Shown here: positions 25,690-33,402 of the stretch, piece by piece
How the letters are laid out: the number at the start of each line of letters is the position of its first letter
How positions within the stretch are numbered: position 1 is the stretch's first letter
Notes under the pieces: model-generated
What the model was told of the DNA's origin: nothing
Database searches by the model: none
Seen by the model: the letters and a program-made list of their open reading frames with translations, nothing else
Source: an uncultured Pelagibacteraceae bacterium
GTDB taxonomy: Bacteria; Pseudomonadota; Alphaproteobacteria; Pelagibacterales; Pelagibacteraceae
Assembly: GCA_902607805.1 (NCBI GenBank)
Contig: CACLLR010000008.1
Coordinates: 1 to 33,402, forward strand
Reading direction: 5' to 3'
Length of the DNA: 33,402 nucleotides
Made by a program: the position numbers and the translations under genes

Positions 25690-26470
25690 CTAAATTTTTT
25701 AAGTCTTCAATATTATTTATAGTTGTTATATTAACATTTTTATCGATTCTTTTTACTAATCCAGATAATACCTTTCCTGGTCCAATTTCAATAAAATTTG
25801 TTACTTTTTTATTTATGATATAAATTATACTTTCTCTCCATCGCACTGGGCTTTCAATTTGTTTTATAAGATGGCTTTTTATATCATCTGTTTCTATAAC
25901 TTCTTTAGCTGTTACATTTGAAATTAATTTATTTTTAGGTTTTTTAAAATCTGTATTTTCAATCTCATTTTTCATAATTTCTGTAGCTGGCCTCATAAGA
26001 TTGCAGTGAAAAGGTGCGCTTACAGGCAATTTAATATTTTTAATACTTTTTGAATTTAAATCTATAATTAATTTTTCTAAGTCCTGGTTTTTACCACTTA
26101 TAACAACTTGTCCAACGCTATTGTCATTCGCTACGTAACATTTGTATTTTTTTTCATTATTTTTTAAAATTTCATTAATTGTACTTATATCAGAGCCTAA
26201 AACTGCAATCATTCCACCGTCTCCATTAGGAGATGCAGATTGCATTGCTTTCCCTCTTTTTTTTAAAAGATAAATAGTTTTTTCAAAACTTAAACTTTCT
26301 GAGACCGTAAGTGCAGTGTACTCACCTAGTGAATGTCCTGCAAAATATTCAGCTTTATTTAAATTAAAATTTATTTCTTTTTTTATCATTTCGGCAATAC
26401 AATAGCTTACTAGAAAAATACAAGGTTGAGTATTTTCAGTTAAGTCCAATTCATTCTTTGGTCCTTCCAA
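25676..26470 (-). CDS. fabD: Malonyl-CoA:ACP transacylase, 5'-truncated at the repeat junction
   Basis: FabD loads malonyl groups onto acyl carrier protein. The remaining part has the active-site serine in [10 protein letters not shown] (residue 47 of this fragment, equal to S92 in E. coli), the catalytic-histidine region SAPFHCNLM, and [13 protein letters not shown]. The sequence starts at [16 protein letters not shown], which is around residue 46-48 in full proteins, so about 45 residues including the GQGSQ motif are missing. The coordinate 26470 is merely a TTG codon; the same frame reads a little further to the junction near 26475 and is then accC DNA. I infer the true gene is intact in the organism and cut here by the chimeric join. 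Confidence 0.9.
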   Translation of the reverse strand: MEGPKNELDLTENTQPCIFLVSYCIAEMIKKEINFNLNKAEYFAGHSLGEYTALTVSESLSFEKTIYLLKKRGKAMQSASPNGDGGMIAVLGSDISTINEILKNNEKKYKCYVANDNSVGQVVISGKNQDLEKLIIDLNSKSIKNIKLPVSAPFHCNLMRPATEIMKNEIENTDFKKPKNKLISNVTAKEVIETDDIKSHLIKQIESPVRWRESIIYIINKKVTNFIEIGPGKVLSGLVKRIDKNVNITTINNIEDLKNLDDKF

Positions 26471-26910
26471 TATAATTTTGCTTGATTTATATCTGAAATG
26501 CCTCCTTCAGAACCTTCTATAACTGGTAACCCATATTCCTTTGCAATTTTTTTCGCCTGAATTTTATCTCCCATCATTCTAATTAATTTTGATGAAGGAC
26601 CTATAAATTTTATTTTGTAATCTTCTAATATTTTTGCAAATTCAAAATTTTCAGATAAAAAACCATATCCAGGATGTACAGCTTCTGCATTTGTTAATTC
26701 AATTGCTGACAATATTGCTGGAATATTTAAATAGCTATTGGTTGGCTGGTGGGATCCTATGCAAACACTTTCATCAGCCAATCTAACGTGCATACTGTCT
26801 CTATCAACATCAGAATGAACAGCTACTGTAGATATACCCCATTCTTTACAAGCTCTTATAACTCGAACCGCAATTTCTCCTCGATTTGCAATTAATATTT
26901 TTTTAAACAT
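26440..26910 (-). pseudogene. accC: Truncated accC copy fused out of frame into fabD
   Basis: The first 145 codons (26476-26910) are identical to accC at 6493-6927. The reading then runs out of frame through fabD DNA ([11 protein letters not shown]) to a stop. Only the N-domain and the first part of the ATP-grasp domain remain; the glycine loop and the EMNTRVQVEH catalytic segment are absent, so no activity is possible. Identity at every base compared shows this is a copy made at the inverted-repeat junction, not an old paralogue. Confidence 0.95.
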
Positions 26911-27266
26911 TACTCGAGAATTACTATATTTTGACCAAACTCAACTGGCTGTCCATCTTCGACGCATACTTTTTTTACAACACCTTCCGAAGTTGAAGGA
27001 ACATGATTCATTGTTTTCATTGCTTCAACTATCATTACAGTATCTCCTTTTTTAATTTTTTCTCCCACTTCTATAAATTTTTTAGCTCCTGGCTCAGGTG
27101 CCAAATATGCTGTTCCAACAATAGGACTTTTTATAACTGTATTAGATATATCAACTTCTTGCTCTACAACATCTTTTGAACTATCAATATCTTCATGGGA
27201 TACTGATTTTTTTAGTTCTTCTAAAGCATTAATTAATTTTTTTATTATTTTTTTATCAATTTCCAT
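26910..27266 (-). CDS. accB: Biotin carboxyl carrier protein (mirror copy)
   Basis: Identical mirror copy of the gene at 6137-6493, with the biotin-attachment motif EAMKTMN. Here its downstream partner accC is broken, so it is probably a product of the chimeric duplication rather than a second locus. Start chosen as in the left copy. Confidence 0.93.
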   Translation of the reverse strand: MEIDKKIIKKLINALEELKKSVSHEDIDSSKDVVEQEVDISNTVIKSPIVGTAYLAPEPGAKKFIEVGEKIKKGDTVMIVEAMKTMNHVPSTSEGVVKKVCVEDGQPVEFGQNIVILE

Positions 27267-27702
27267 TTTTAAGCAAGTCTTGCATTGCATTTATGGCCAA
27301 AATATAACCATTTGTGCCAAGTCCAAATATTCCTCCAGTTACAACGCCACTTATCATAGATTTTTGTCTAAACTCTTCTCTATTATAAATATTTGATATA
27401 TGGAGTTCGATCTTAGGTGTTTTTACAATACTTAAAGCATCTCTTATTGCAACCGATGTATGAGTAAATCCAGCGGCATTAATTATTATACCGCTATATT
27501 TATTTCTTGAGTTTTGTATAAAATTTACAATATCACCCTCAAGATTAGATTGCTCAAAATCAAGATTTAACCCCAGTTTTGATGAGCATTCTTTGCAAAT
27601 TTTTTTCAATTCCTCATAATTTAATGAGCCATAATGCGATTGTTCTCTTTCTCCTAATAGATTGAGATTTGGACCATTTATTATTATTATATTATTATTC
27701 AC
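27256..27702 (-). CDS. aroQ: Type II 3-dehydroquinate dehydratase (mirror copy)
   Basis: Identical mirror copy of the gene at 5701-6147, with the same GTG start, active-site residues and overlap with accB. No independent divergence is seen, so it should be counted once in the genome. Confidence 0.93.
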   Translation of the reverse strand: MNNNIIIINGPNLNLLGEREQSHYGSLNYEELKKICKECSSKLGLNLDFEQSNLEGDIVNFIQNSRNKYSGIIINAAGFTHTSVAIRDALSIVKTPKIELHISNIYNREEFRQKSMISGVVTGGIFGLGTNGYILAINAMQDLLKNGN

Positions 27703-27719
27703 GCTAAAACTTATATTAC

Positions 27720-27938
27720 ATGATTAAAAAAAATAAAATAAAAATTAAATTAAATGGAAAGAAGATTATCATAAAAGCAGGCTCTTCTTTAAAGGATTTG
27801 ATATTAAACTTAAATATACCACTAAATAAAACCGCTATTGAGCTGAATGAAATAATAGTAGATAAAAAAAAAATAAAAAACATTATATTAAAAAAAGATG
27901 ATAAAATTGAAATAGTACATTTTATAGGTGGAGGGTAA
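27720..27938 (+). CDS. thiS: ThiS sulfur carrier protein (mirror copy)
   Basis: Identical mirror copy of the gene at 5465-5683, ending in the same triglycine. The codons GGT GGA GGG again precede the TAATG overlap with thiG. Confidence 0.91.
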   Translation: MIKKNKIKIKLNGKKIIIKAGSSLKDLILNLNIPLNKTAIELNEIIVDKKKIKNIILKKDDKIEIVHFIGGG

Positions 27939-28714
27939 TGAAAATAAAAGATAATTTTAAAATAGATAATAAAATATATAAATCGAGATTAATTGTTGGT
28001 ACAGGAAAATATAAAAACATGAAAGAGTGTGCTAAAGCAATTAAAATATCAGGGGCAAATATAGTGACGGTAGCTGTTAGAAGGGTTAATATATCTGATA
28101 AAACAAAACCTTTGCTTATGGATTTTATTGATCCAAAAAAGATTACTTACCTTCCAAATACAGCTGGATGTTTTAATTCAAAGGATGCTTTAAGAACTTT
28201 AAGACTTGCAAGAGAAATAGGAGGATGGAATTTAGTTAAATTAGAAGTATTAGGTGATAAAAAAAATCTTTTCCCAGATATGATTGAAACCTTAAAATCT
28301 ACTGAAGTATTATCTAAAGAAGGTTTTAAAGTTATGGTTTATTGCAATGATGATCCTTTAATGTCAAAAAGATTAGAAAATGTTGGGGCAGTAGCCATTA
28401 TGCCTTTAGCATCTCCCATAGGATCTGGACTAGGAATACAAAATAAAATTAATATTAAAATAATTAGATTACAAACAAAAATTCCAGTTATAGTTGATGC
28501 AGGAATAGGAGATGCATCAGATGCTGCGGAAGCTATGGAATTAGGTTGCGACGGAGTTCTAATAAACACAGCTATAGCTAAAGCAAAAAAACCATTTTTA
28601 ATGGCTGAAGCAATGAAATTGGCTGTTCAAGCAGGAAGAAAGTCATATCTTTCAGGAAGAATAAAAAAAAATATATTTGGAGCAGCTTCATCTCCAAAAT
28701 TTGGAATTATTTAA
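27938..28714 (+). CDS. thiG: Thiazole synthase (mirror copy)
   Basis: Identical mirror copy of the gene at 4689-5465, with the active-site lysine in WNLVKLEVLGD. It converges on the mirror copy of rne with the same 8-base overlap. Confidence 0.94.
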   Translation: MKIKDNFKIDNKIYKSRLIVGTGKYKNMKECAKAIKISGANIVTVAVRRVNISDKTKPLLMDFIDPKKITYLPNTAGCFNSKDALRTLRLAREIGGWNLVKLEVLGDKKNLFPDMIETLKSTEVLSKEGFKVMVYCNDDPLMSKRLENVGAVAIMPLASPIGSGLGIQNKINIKIIRLQTKIPVIVDAGIGDASDAAEAMELGCDGVLINTAIAKAKKPFLMAEAMKLAVQAGRKSYLSGRIKKNIFGAASSPKFGII

Positions 28715-30446
28715 TTCTTTTAAATTTTTTTTTATATTTTTTTTTTTTAAATTTATTAGTTTTTTTGTTATTTAGAGATTTTAATTTTATCTTATTTTTA
28801 TCTTCTTCTGGTTTTTTTAATAAAGTTATTTTTTCTATTTTTTCAATAAGTTTTTTATTTTTATGCTGAAATTCTATAATATAGTCCATAACATTTAAAT
28901 TTTTTTCACCATTAAATTTAATATTAATTTTATTTTTTTTTTCAAAATATTTAATTTCATCAATATAATTTTCATTTATAAAATTAAATATTTTTTCACT
29001 TAATATAACATTTATAATTTTTGATTTATTTTCTATTGATTTAAGCTCCATTAATTTTATTATTTTTAATGAAAAGGACTCGTTTGTTAAGCTTAATTGC
29101 CATTTTACATTACTTTCCCTAAGTCTTTGTCTTGACATTTCTAGTAATCCAAAATTGCTTATTCTTCCAATTTGAATTCGTGCTCTATCTGCTCTGCATT
29201 TATCTTTTAGTTTTCTTTCAATCTGTCTTCTATTTCCAAAATTAATCATATCAATAAAATCAATTATAATTAAACCTGAAAGATCTCTTATTTTTATTTG
29301 CCTAGAAATTTCTTCTGCGGCTTCTAAATTTGTAGCTAAGGCTGTACTTTCAACATTTTTTTGTTTAATGGATTTTCCAGAATTAACATCGATTGAAACC
29401 AATGCTTCTGTTTGACTTATAACCAAATATCCACCAGAATCTAACTTAACTTCACTTTGAAATATTTCATAAAGTTTATTTTCGATCTTTTCTTTAAAGA
29501 ATAATGGAATTTTATCTCTATATTTTTTAACTTTTTTTAAATTTTTAGGCATCATAAATTTCATATAATTTTTAGTTCTTTGATAGCCTTCATTGCCTTC
29601 TACAATTATGTTTTGAGTTTCATCATCATACATATCTCGTATACTTCTTTTTATAATATCACTTTCTTGATGAATTAATGATGGAGCGTTGGAGTTCATC
29701 GCTTTATCTTTAATTGAGTTCCATACATTAATTAAGTTTGAAAGATCATTTTCAATTTCATTTTTTGTTTTATTTGATCCTGCTGTCCTAACTATAATTC
29801 CCATTTCTTTAGGAATAGTAATTTCATTTAAAATAGATCTAATTTTTTTTCTTTCACCAGGATTAAATATCTTCCTAGAAATTCCTCCTCCTTTTGGTGT
29901 ATTAGGCATTAATACTATATATTTTCCAGCTATTGATATGAAAGTACTAAGTGCAGCTCCTTTAAAACCTCTTTCATCTTTTAAAACTTGCACAAGTATT
30001 ACTTGGTTTGGTTTAATAACTTCTTGTATTTTATATCTTTTATTTGGAAACCTGGTTTGTTGTGGTTTTTCTTCTGATCCGTTTATTTGATTTATATCAT
30101 CGTTTTCAGTAGTTATATTTTCATCTTTAATTTTACTTTCTTGTAATAATTCTTCCCTGGCTTTTGCTTCTTCTATTTTAATTTTTTCAATATCACTGTG
30201 AGGTATTTGGTAATAATCACTTTGAATATCGTTAAATGATAAAAATCCATGTCTATCTCTTCCGAAATCTACAAACGCAGCTTGCAAAGATGGTTCTATT
30301 CTACTTACTTTTCCTAGGTAAATATTATTTTTAATTAGAGTATTATTTATACTTTCGTATTCGTAATCTTCAATATTTCCGTTTGATTTAAGTACAACTC
30401 TAGTTTCATTTGGATGCGAAGCATCAATATATAAATTTTTTGACAT
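28707..30446 (-). CDS. rne: Ribonuclease E/G family endoribonuclease (mirror copy)
   Basis: Identical mirror copy of the gene at 2957-4696, including the absent zinc-link motif and the 12-A run in the lysine tail. Exact agreement even in long homopolymers suits two passes through the same underlying assembly sequence. Confidence 0.92.
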   Translation of the reverse strand: MSKNLYIDASHPNETRVVLKSNGNIEDYEYESINNTLIKNNIYLGKVSRIEPSLQAAFVDFGRDRHGFLSFNDIQSDYYQIPHSDIEKIKIEEAKAREELLQESKIKDENITTENDDINQINGSEEKPQQTRFPNKRYKIQEVIKPNQVILVQVLKDERGFKGAALSTFISIAGKYIVLMPNTPKGGGISRKIFNPGERKKIRSILNEITIPKEMGIIVRTAGSNKTKNEIENDLSNLINVWNSIKDKAMNSNAPSLIHQESDIIKRSIRDMYDDETQNIIVEGNEGYQRTKNYMKFMMPKNLKKVKKYRDKIPLFFKEKIENKLYEIFQSEVKLDSGGYLVISQTEALVSIDVNSGKSIKQKNVESTALATNLEAAEEISRQIKIRDLSGLIIIDFIDMINFGNRRQIERKLKDKCRADRARIQIGRISNFGLLEMSRQRLRESNVKWQLSLTNESFSLKIIKLMELKSIENKSKIINVILSEKIFNFINENYIDEIKYFEKKNKINIKFNGEKNLNVMDYIIEFQHKNKKLIEKIEKITLLKKPEEDKNKIKLKSLNNKKTNKFKKKKYKKKFKRIK

Positions 30447-30533
30447 ATTATTTGATTAATTTTTTTCATTTTTAAATTTTTATAAAATTCGGTGCCTTAA
30501 CATTAACAAATTCATCTATTAATTTAAACTAAA
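30447..30533. promoter_or_regulatory. Divergent rne/mrcA intergenic region (mirror copy)
   Basis: Mirror of 2870-2956. It has the same weak candidate promoter elements and contains no additional gene. Confidence 0.35.
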
Positions 30534-32876
30534 ATGAACAATTATTTAAAAAAGATATTTTTGGGCATTATATCAATTAGTTTATTAGGAATAATAATCA
30601 TAATCTCAATATTGTGGATTTATTCTAGCAAATTACCTGATTACAAATTTTTAAAAAAGTACAAACCTCCAGTATCAAGCAAGTTATATTCTGGAAGTGG
30701 AGAATTGGTTAGCGACTTTTCTTCAGAAAAGAGAATATTTATCCCATTTAACGCAATACCAAAAAAAGTAATTAATGCATTTTTGTCTGCCGAAGATAAA
30801 AATTTTTTTTCACACCCAGGAGTTGATGCGAAGGGAATAGTTAGAGCAGTTATAAATAATATATCAAATTTAATGACGTCGAATAGACTGGAAGGAGCTT
30901 CTACTATTACCCAACAAGTTGCAAAAAACTTTCTTTTATCAAACGAAGTTAGTTTAGATAGAAAACTCAAAGAAGCTATATTAGCATTTCGTTTGGAACG
31001 AGCATTATCAAAAGAGCGAATACTTGAGCTATATTTAAATCAAATTTATTTAGGAGAGGGAAGTTATGGTATAGCATCAGCAAGCTTAAGATATTTTGAT
31101 AAACCTATTAGCGATCTTAATTATTCAGAGGCTTCATTATTAGCGGCCTTACCAAAAGCACCAAGTAGATATAATCCAAGGAAAAATATTGAATTAGCAA
31201 AATTTAGAAGAAATCTTGTAATAAAAAATTTATATGAAAATTCTTATATTGACAAAGATCAATTAGAAATACTTTTAAATTCAGATATAATTTTGAAAAA
31301 AAGAAAACGAATTTATCTCGAAGACTCAAGATATTATGTTGAAGATGTAAGAAAAAATATAGTTCAGAAATATGGTTTTGATAAAGTTTATAAGCAAGGT
31401 TTTAATATAAAAACACCATTAAATTTAAATTTACAATCCAAAGCTACTAGTGCTCTAAGGGAAGGATTAATTAAATACGATAGAAGAAAAGGTTGGCGTG
31501 GAGCACTAGCAAATAAAAAATATTCTAAAGATTGGAATAATAATTTAGAGAATTTTAAACTAGAAAAATCAATTGGATGGAACCTAGCAATAGTAAAAAA
31601 AATTGGTAAATTTAATGTAGAAATAGAAACTGATAAAAAAGAAAATGGAAAAATTGATTATGAAAAAATTTCTTGGATAAAAAAAGAATTAAATGAAGTA
31701 TTAAAAGTTGGTGATATTATTTATGTTAAAAAAATTGAAAAAAATAATTATGATTTAAAACAGTTACCAAAAGTTAATGGAGCAATTGTTGTAATTGATC
31801 CATATACAGGAAGAGTTCTTGCAATGTCAGGAGGATTTAGTTTTAAAAAGAGTGAATACAACAGAGCAACTCAAGCATCTAGACAACCAGGGTCAGCTTT
31901 TAAACCTTTTATTTATGCATTAGCTTTAGAAAACCAATTTACTCCATCTAGTTTAATTTTAGATGCACCAATAGTATTAGATCAAGGAGTAGATTTAAAA
32001 AAATGGAAACCAGAAAATTATGGAAAAAAATTTTATGGAGTTTCAACTTTAAGGATTGGACTTGAAAAATCTCGTAATCTAATGACTGTAAGAATTGCCC
32101 AAGATCTAGGTTTAAGCAAAATTACAAACTTTGCAAAAAAATTAAATATATATGAAAATCCTGATGAATTAATGTCAATATCACTAGGTTCTGCTGAAAC
32201 TACATTAATAAAACTTACTTCAGCTTATTGTTCTTTTATTAATGGAGGAAAATTAGTTACACCTATTTTGATAGATAGAATTCAGGACAGCGAAGGAAAA
32301 ACCATTTATAATTCAGAAAAAAGATATTGTGAAAATTGTAACAATATATCTTATGAGAGCAGTAATATTCCTATAATTTCTGATAAATTTGAGCAAATTT
32401 TTAGCTCAGAAACAGCATATCAAATGACCTCTTTATTACAGGGTGTTGTGCAAAGAGGTACTGGAAAAAAGTTAAAAAACTTAAATTTAGATTTAGCAGG
32501 GAAGACTGGAACTACTAACAAAAATACTGATACATGGTTTGTTGGATTTACATCAAATTTAGTTATTGGAGTATATGTGGGATACGACGATCCTAAATCA
32601 CTTGGAAAATATGAAACTGGATCAAAAACAGCCTTACCAGTATTTAAAAGTTTCATAGAAAAAGCAGTAAATAAAACTGATGCAAGACCATTTAAAGTAT
32701 CAAAAAATATTTCTATGATGGTAATAGACTCAAAAACTGGAAGAAAAGCAAACTTTAATTCTAAAGAAACAATCATCGAATCATTTAAAACTGATAGATA
32801 TGACGAAAAATATTTAGATGACAATAAAAATTTAAAATATAAAGTGTTAAATAATAACATTTTAAAATTTTACTAA
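30534..32876 (+). CDS. mrcA: Penicillin-binding protein 1A (mirror copy)
   Basis: Identical mirror copy of the gene at 527-2869. The SxxK serine codon is at 31893, SRN at 32070 and KTG at 32502, all intact. It overlaps prfB by one base. Confidence 0.95.
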   Translation: MNNYLKKIFLGIISISLLGIIIIISILWIYSSKLPDYKFLKKYKPPVSSKLYSGSGELVSDFSSEKRIFIPFNAIPKKVINAFLSAEDKNFFSHPGVDAKGIVRAVINNISNLMTSNRLEGASTITQQVAKNFLLSNEVSLDRKLKEAILAFRLERALSKERILELYLNQIYLGEGSYGIASASLRYFDKPISDLNYSEASLLAALPKAPSRYNPRKNIELAKFRRNLVIKNLYENSYIDKDQLEILLNSDIILKKRKRIYLEDSRYYVEDVRKNIVQKYGFDKVYKQGFNIKTPLNLNLQSKATSALREGLIKYDRRKGWRGALANKKYSKDWNNNLENFKLEKSIGWNLAIVKKIGKFNVEIETDKKENGKIDYEKISWIKKELNEVLKVGDIIYVKKIEKNNYDLKQLPKVNGAIVVIDPYTGRVLAMSGGFSFKKSEYNRATQASRQPGSAFKPFIYALALENQFTPSSLILDAPIVLDQGVDLKKWKPENYGKKFYGVSTLRIGLEKSRNLMTVRIAQDLGLSKITNFAKKLNIYENPDELMSISLGSAETTLIKLTSAYCSFINGGKLVTPILIDRIQDSEGKTIYNSEKRYCENCNNISYESSNIPIISDKFEQIFSSETAYQMTSLLQGVVQRGTGKKLKNLNLDLAGKTGTTNKNTDTWFVGFTSNLVIGVYVGYDDPKSLGKYETGSKTALPVFKSFIEKAVNKTDARPFKVSKNISMMVIDSKTGRKANFNSKETIIESFKTDRYDEKYLDDNKNLKYKVLNNNILKFY

Positions 32877-33402
32877 TGGAATCAGAGATATCAAAATATA
32901 AATTAGAGATAGAAAAAATAAACTTAAGAATTAAGGAGTATCTTTGATAAAAAAGATATTTTTTTAAAAATTGATCAATTAAATAAAAAGATCGAAAACC
33001 CAAAATTTTGGTCAAATCAAGCTTCAGCTGAAAAAATAATAAAAGAAAAAAAATTTTTTGATCAATTAATTAATTCATTTAATTCTTCAAAAATTGAATG
33101 TGAAGATTTATATGATTTATATAATTTAGCTATAGAAGAAAATAATAAACAAATTATTCAAGATACAATAAATAATTTCAAAAAATTAAAAATTAAAGTA
33201 AAAAAAAATGAAGTTAATTGTTTTTTGTCAGACGAAAATGATTATTTAGATGCTTACTTAGAAATTCATGCAGGAGCAGGAGGAACTGAAAGTCAAGATT
33301 GGGCAGATATGCTAAGAAGAATGTATATGAAATGGTCTAATAACAAAAATTTTAAAGTTGAATTAATTAGTGAGCATAAAGGAGATGAAGCTGGTATTAA
33401 AT
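32876..33402 (+). CDS. prfB: Peptide chain release factor 2, 5' part (mirror copy), with programmed frameshift
   Basis: Mirror copy of the partial gene at 1-527, read in the plus direction. Codons 1-23 end at CTT 32942-32944; TGA follows at 32945-32947; the +1 frame resumes with GAT at 32946 and continues to the window edge at DEAGIK. The stop codon is the RF2 recoding signal and not a defect. The gene ends at exactly the same internal base as the left copy. Confidence 0.94.
32933..32947 (+). promoter_or_regulatory. prfB: RF2 programmed +1 frameshift site (mirror copy)
   Basis: AAGGAG (32933-32938), TAT, CTT slip codon (32942-32944) and TGA (32945-32947), as at 456-470 on the minus strand. 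Confidence 0.94.

Larger units (their letters stand above)
26476..33402 (-). repeat. Right arm of perfect terminal inverted repeat
   Basis: This is the mirror copy of bases 1-6927, with the same gene order in opposite orientation and no difference seen in the encoded proteins. The inner edge lies at an A-run in accC codon 145, where accC is fused out of frame to a 5'-truncated fabD. Because both genes are broken exactly here, this junction, not the left one, looks artificial. The outer end stops at the same prfB base as the left arm, as expected if both ends were extended along one assembly path. Confidence 0.97.

Noticed and set aside
26468..26470. TTG as a genuine fabD start codon
   Set aside because: It falls at about residue 46 of normal FabD, after the conserved N-terminal motif, and lies just six bases from the chimeric junction.
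26440..26910. A second, shorter biotin carboxylase paralogue
   Set aside because: It is identical to accC up to codon 145 and then runs out of frame into fabD; it is a junction product, not a paralogue.
1..33402. Terminal inverted repeats as the ends of a linear plasmid, phage or transposon
   Set aside because: The arms carry only chromosomal housekeeping genes, no replication, capsid or transposase gene is present, and both ends stop within the prfB coding sequence.

Overview
The window is one very AT-rich (roughly three-quarters A+T by eye), densely packed piece of an alphaproteobacterial chromosome. Genome type is inferred from several signs: gene overlaps or near-zero gaps almost everywhere, lysine/asparagine/isoleucine-rich proteins, an alphaproteobacterial NDUFA12 homologue, DUF2155 and DUF2066 family proteins, an HdaA-like DnaA homologue, and the lptF-lptG-lptD-surA-pdxA-rsmA operon. 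All of this fits the SAR11 clade (Pelagibacterales) or a similarly streamlined marine alphaproteobacterium. All recognisable genes are housekeeping genes; I see no phage, transposon, CRISPR, tRNA or rRNA.

The dominant structural feature is a perfect terminal inverted repeat: bases 1-6927 are the reverse complement of 26476-33402, so base x pairs with base 33403-x. Each arm carries prfB (cut by the window end), mrcA, rne/rng, thiG, thiS, aroQ, accB and the start of accC. In the left arm accC runs on intact into unique sequence. In the right arm accC stops at codon 145 and is joined out of frame to a fabD gene that has lost about its first 45 codons. Both ends stop at the same base of prfB. I read this as an amplification or assembly chimera (for example a multiple-displacement-amplification inversion), not a biological telomere or duplication. 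The true sequence to the left of fabD is therefore not in the window.

The unique core (6928-26475) reads: the rest of accC; DUF2155 and NDUFA12 (minus strand); a stand-alone TSCPD-domain protein related to the C-terminus of B12-dependent ribonucleotide reductase (plus); aspS, hdaA-like and a DUF2066 gene broken by a one-base A-run frameshift (minus); purM-purN (plus); ndk and pepA (minus); the envelope operon lptF-lptG-lptD-surA-pdxA-rsmA (plus); then gmk, acpP, fabG and truncated fabD (minus).

Functionally the window covers cell-wall synthesis (PBP1a), translation termination and charging (RF2 with its programmed frameshift, AspRS), RNA decay (RNase E/G), thiazole synthesis (ThiS/ThiG), shikimate pathway (AroQ), fatty-acid initiation (AccB/AccC, FabD, FabG, AcpP), purine nucleotides (PurM, PurN, Gmk, Ndk), LPS export and outer-membrane assembly (LptF/G/D, SurA), and rRNA methylation (RsmA). 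I did not find a new multigene system. The observations most worth checking are the inverted repeat, a perfect 93-bp tandem repeat expanding the LptD periplasmic domain, an RNase E/G without the zinc-link cysteines, the solitary TSCPD protein, and the A7 frameshift in the DUF2066 gene.
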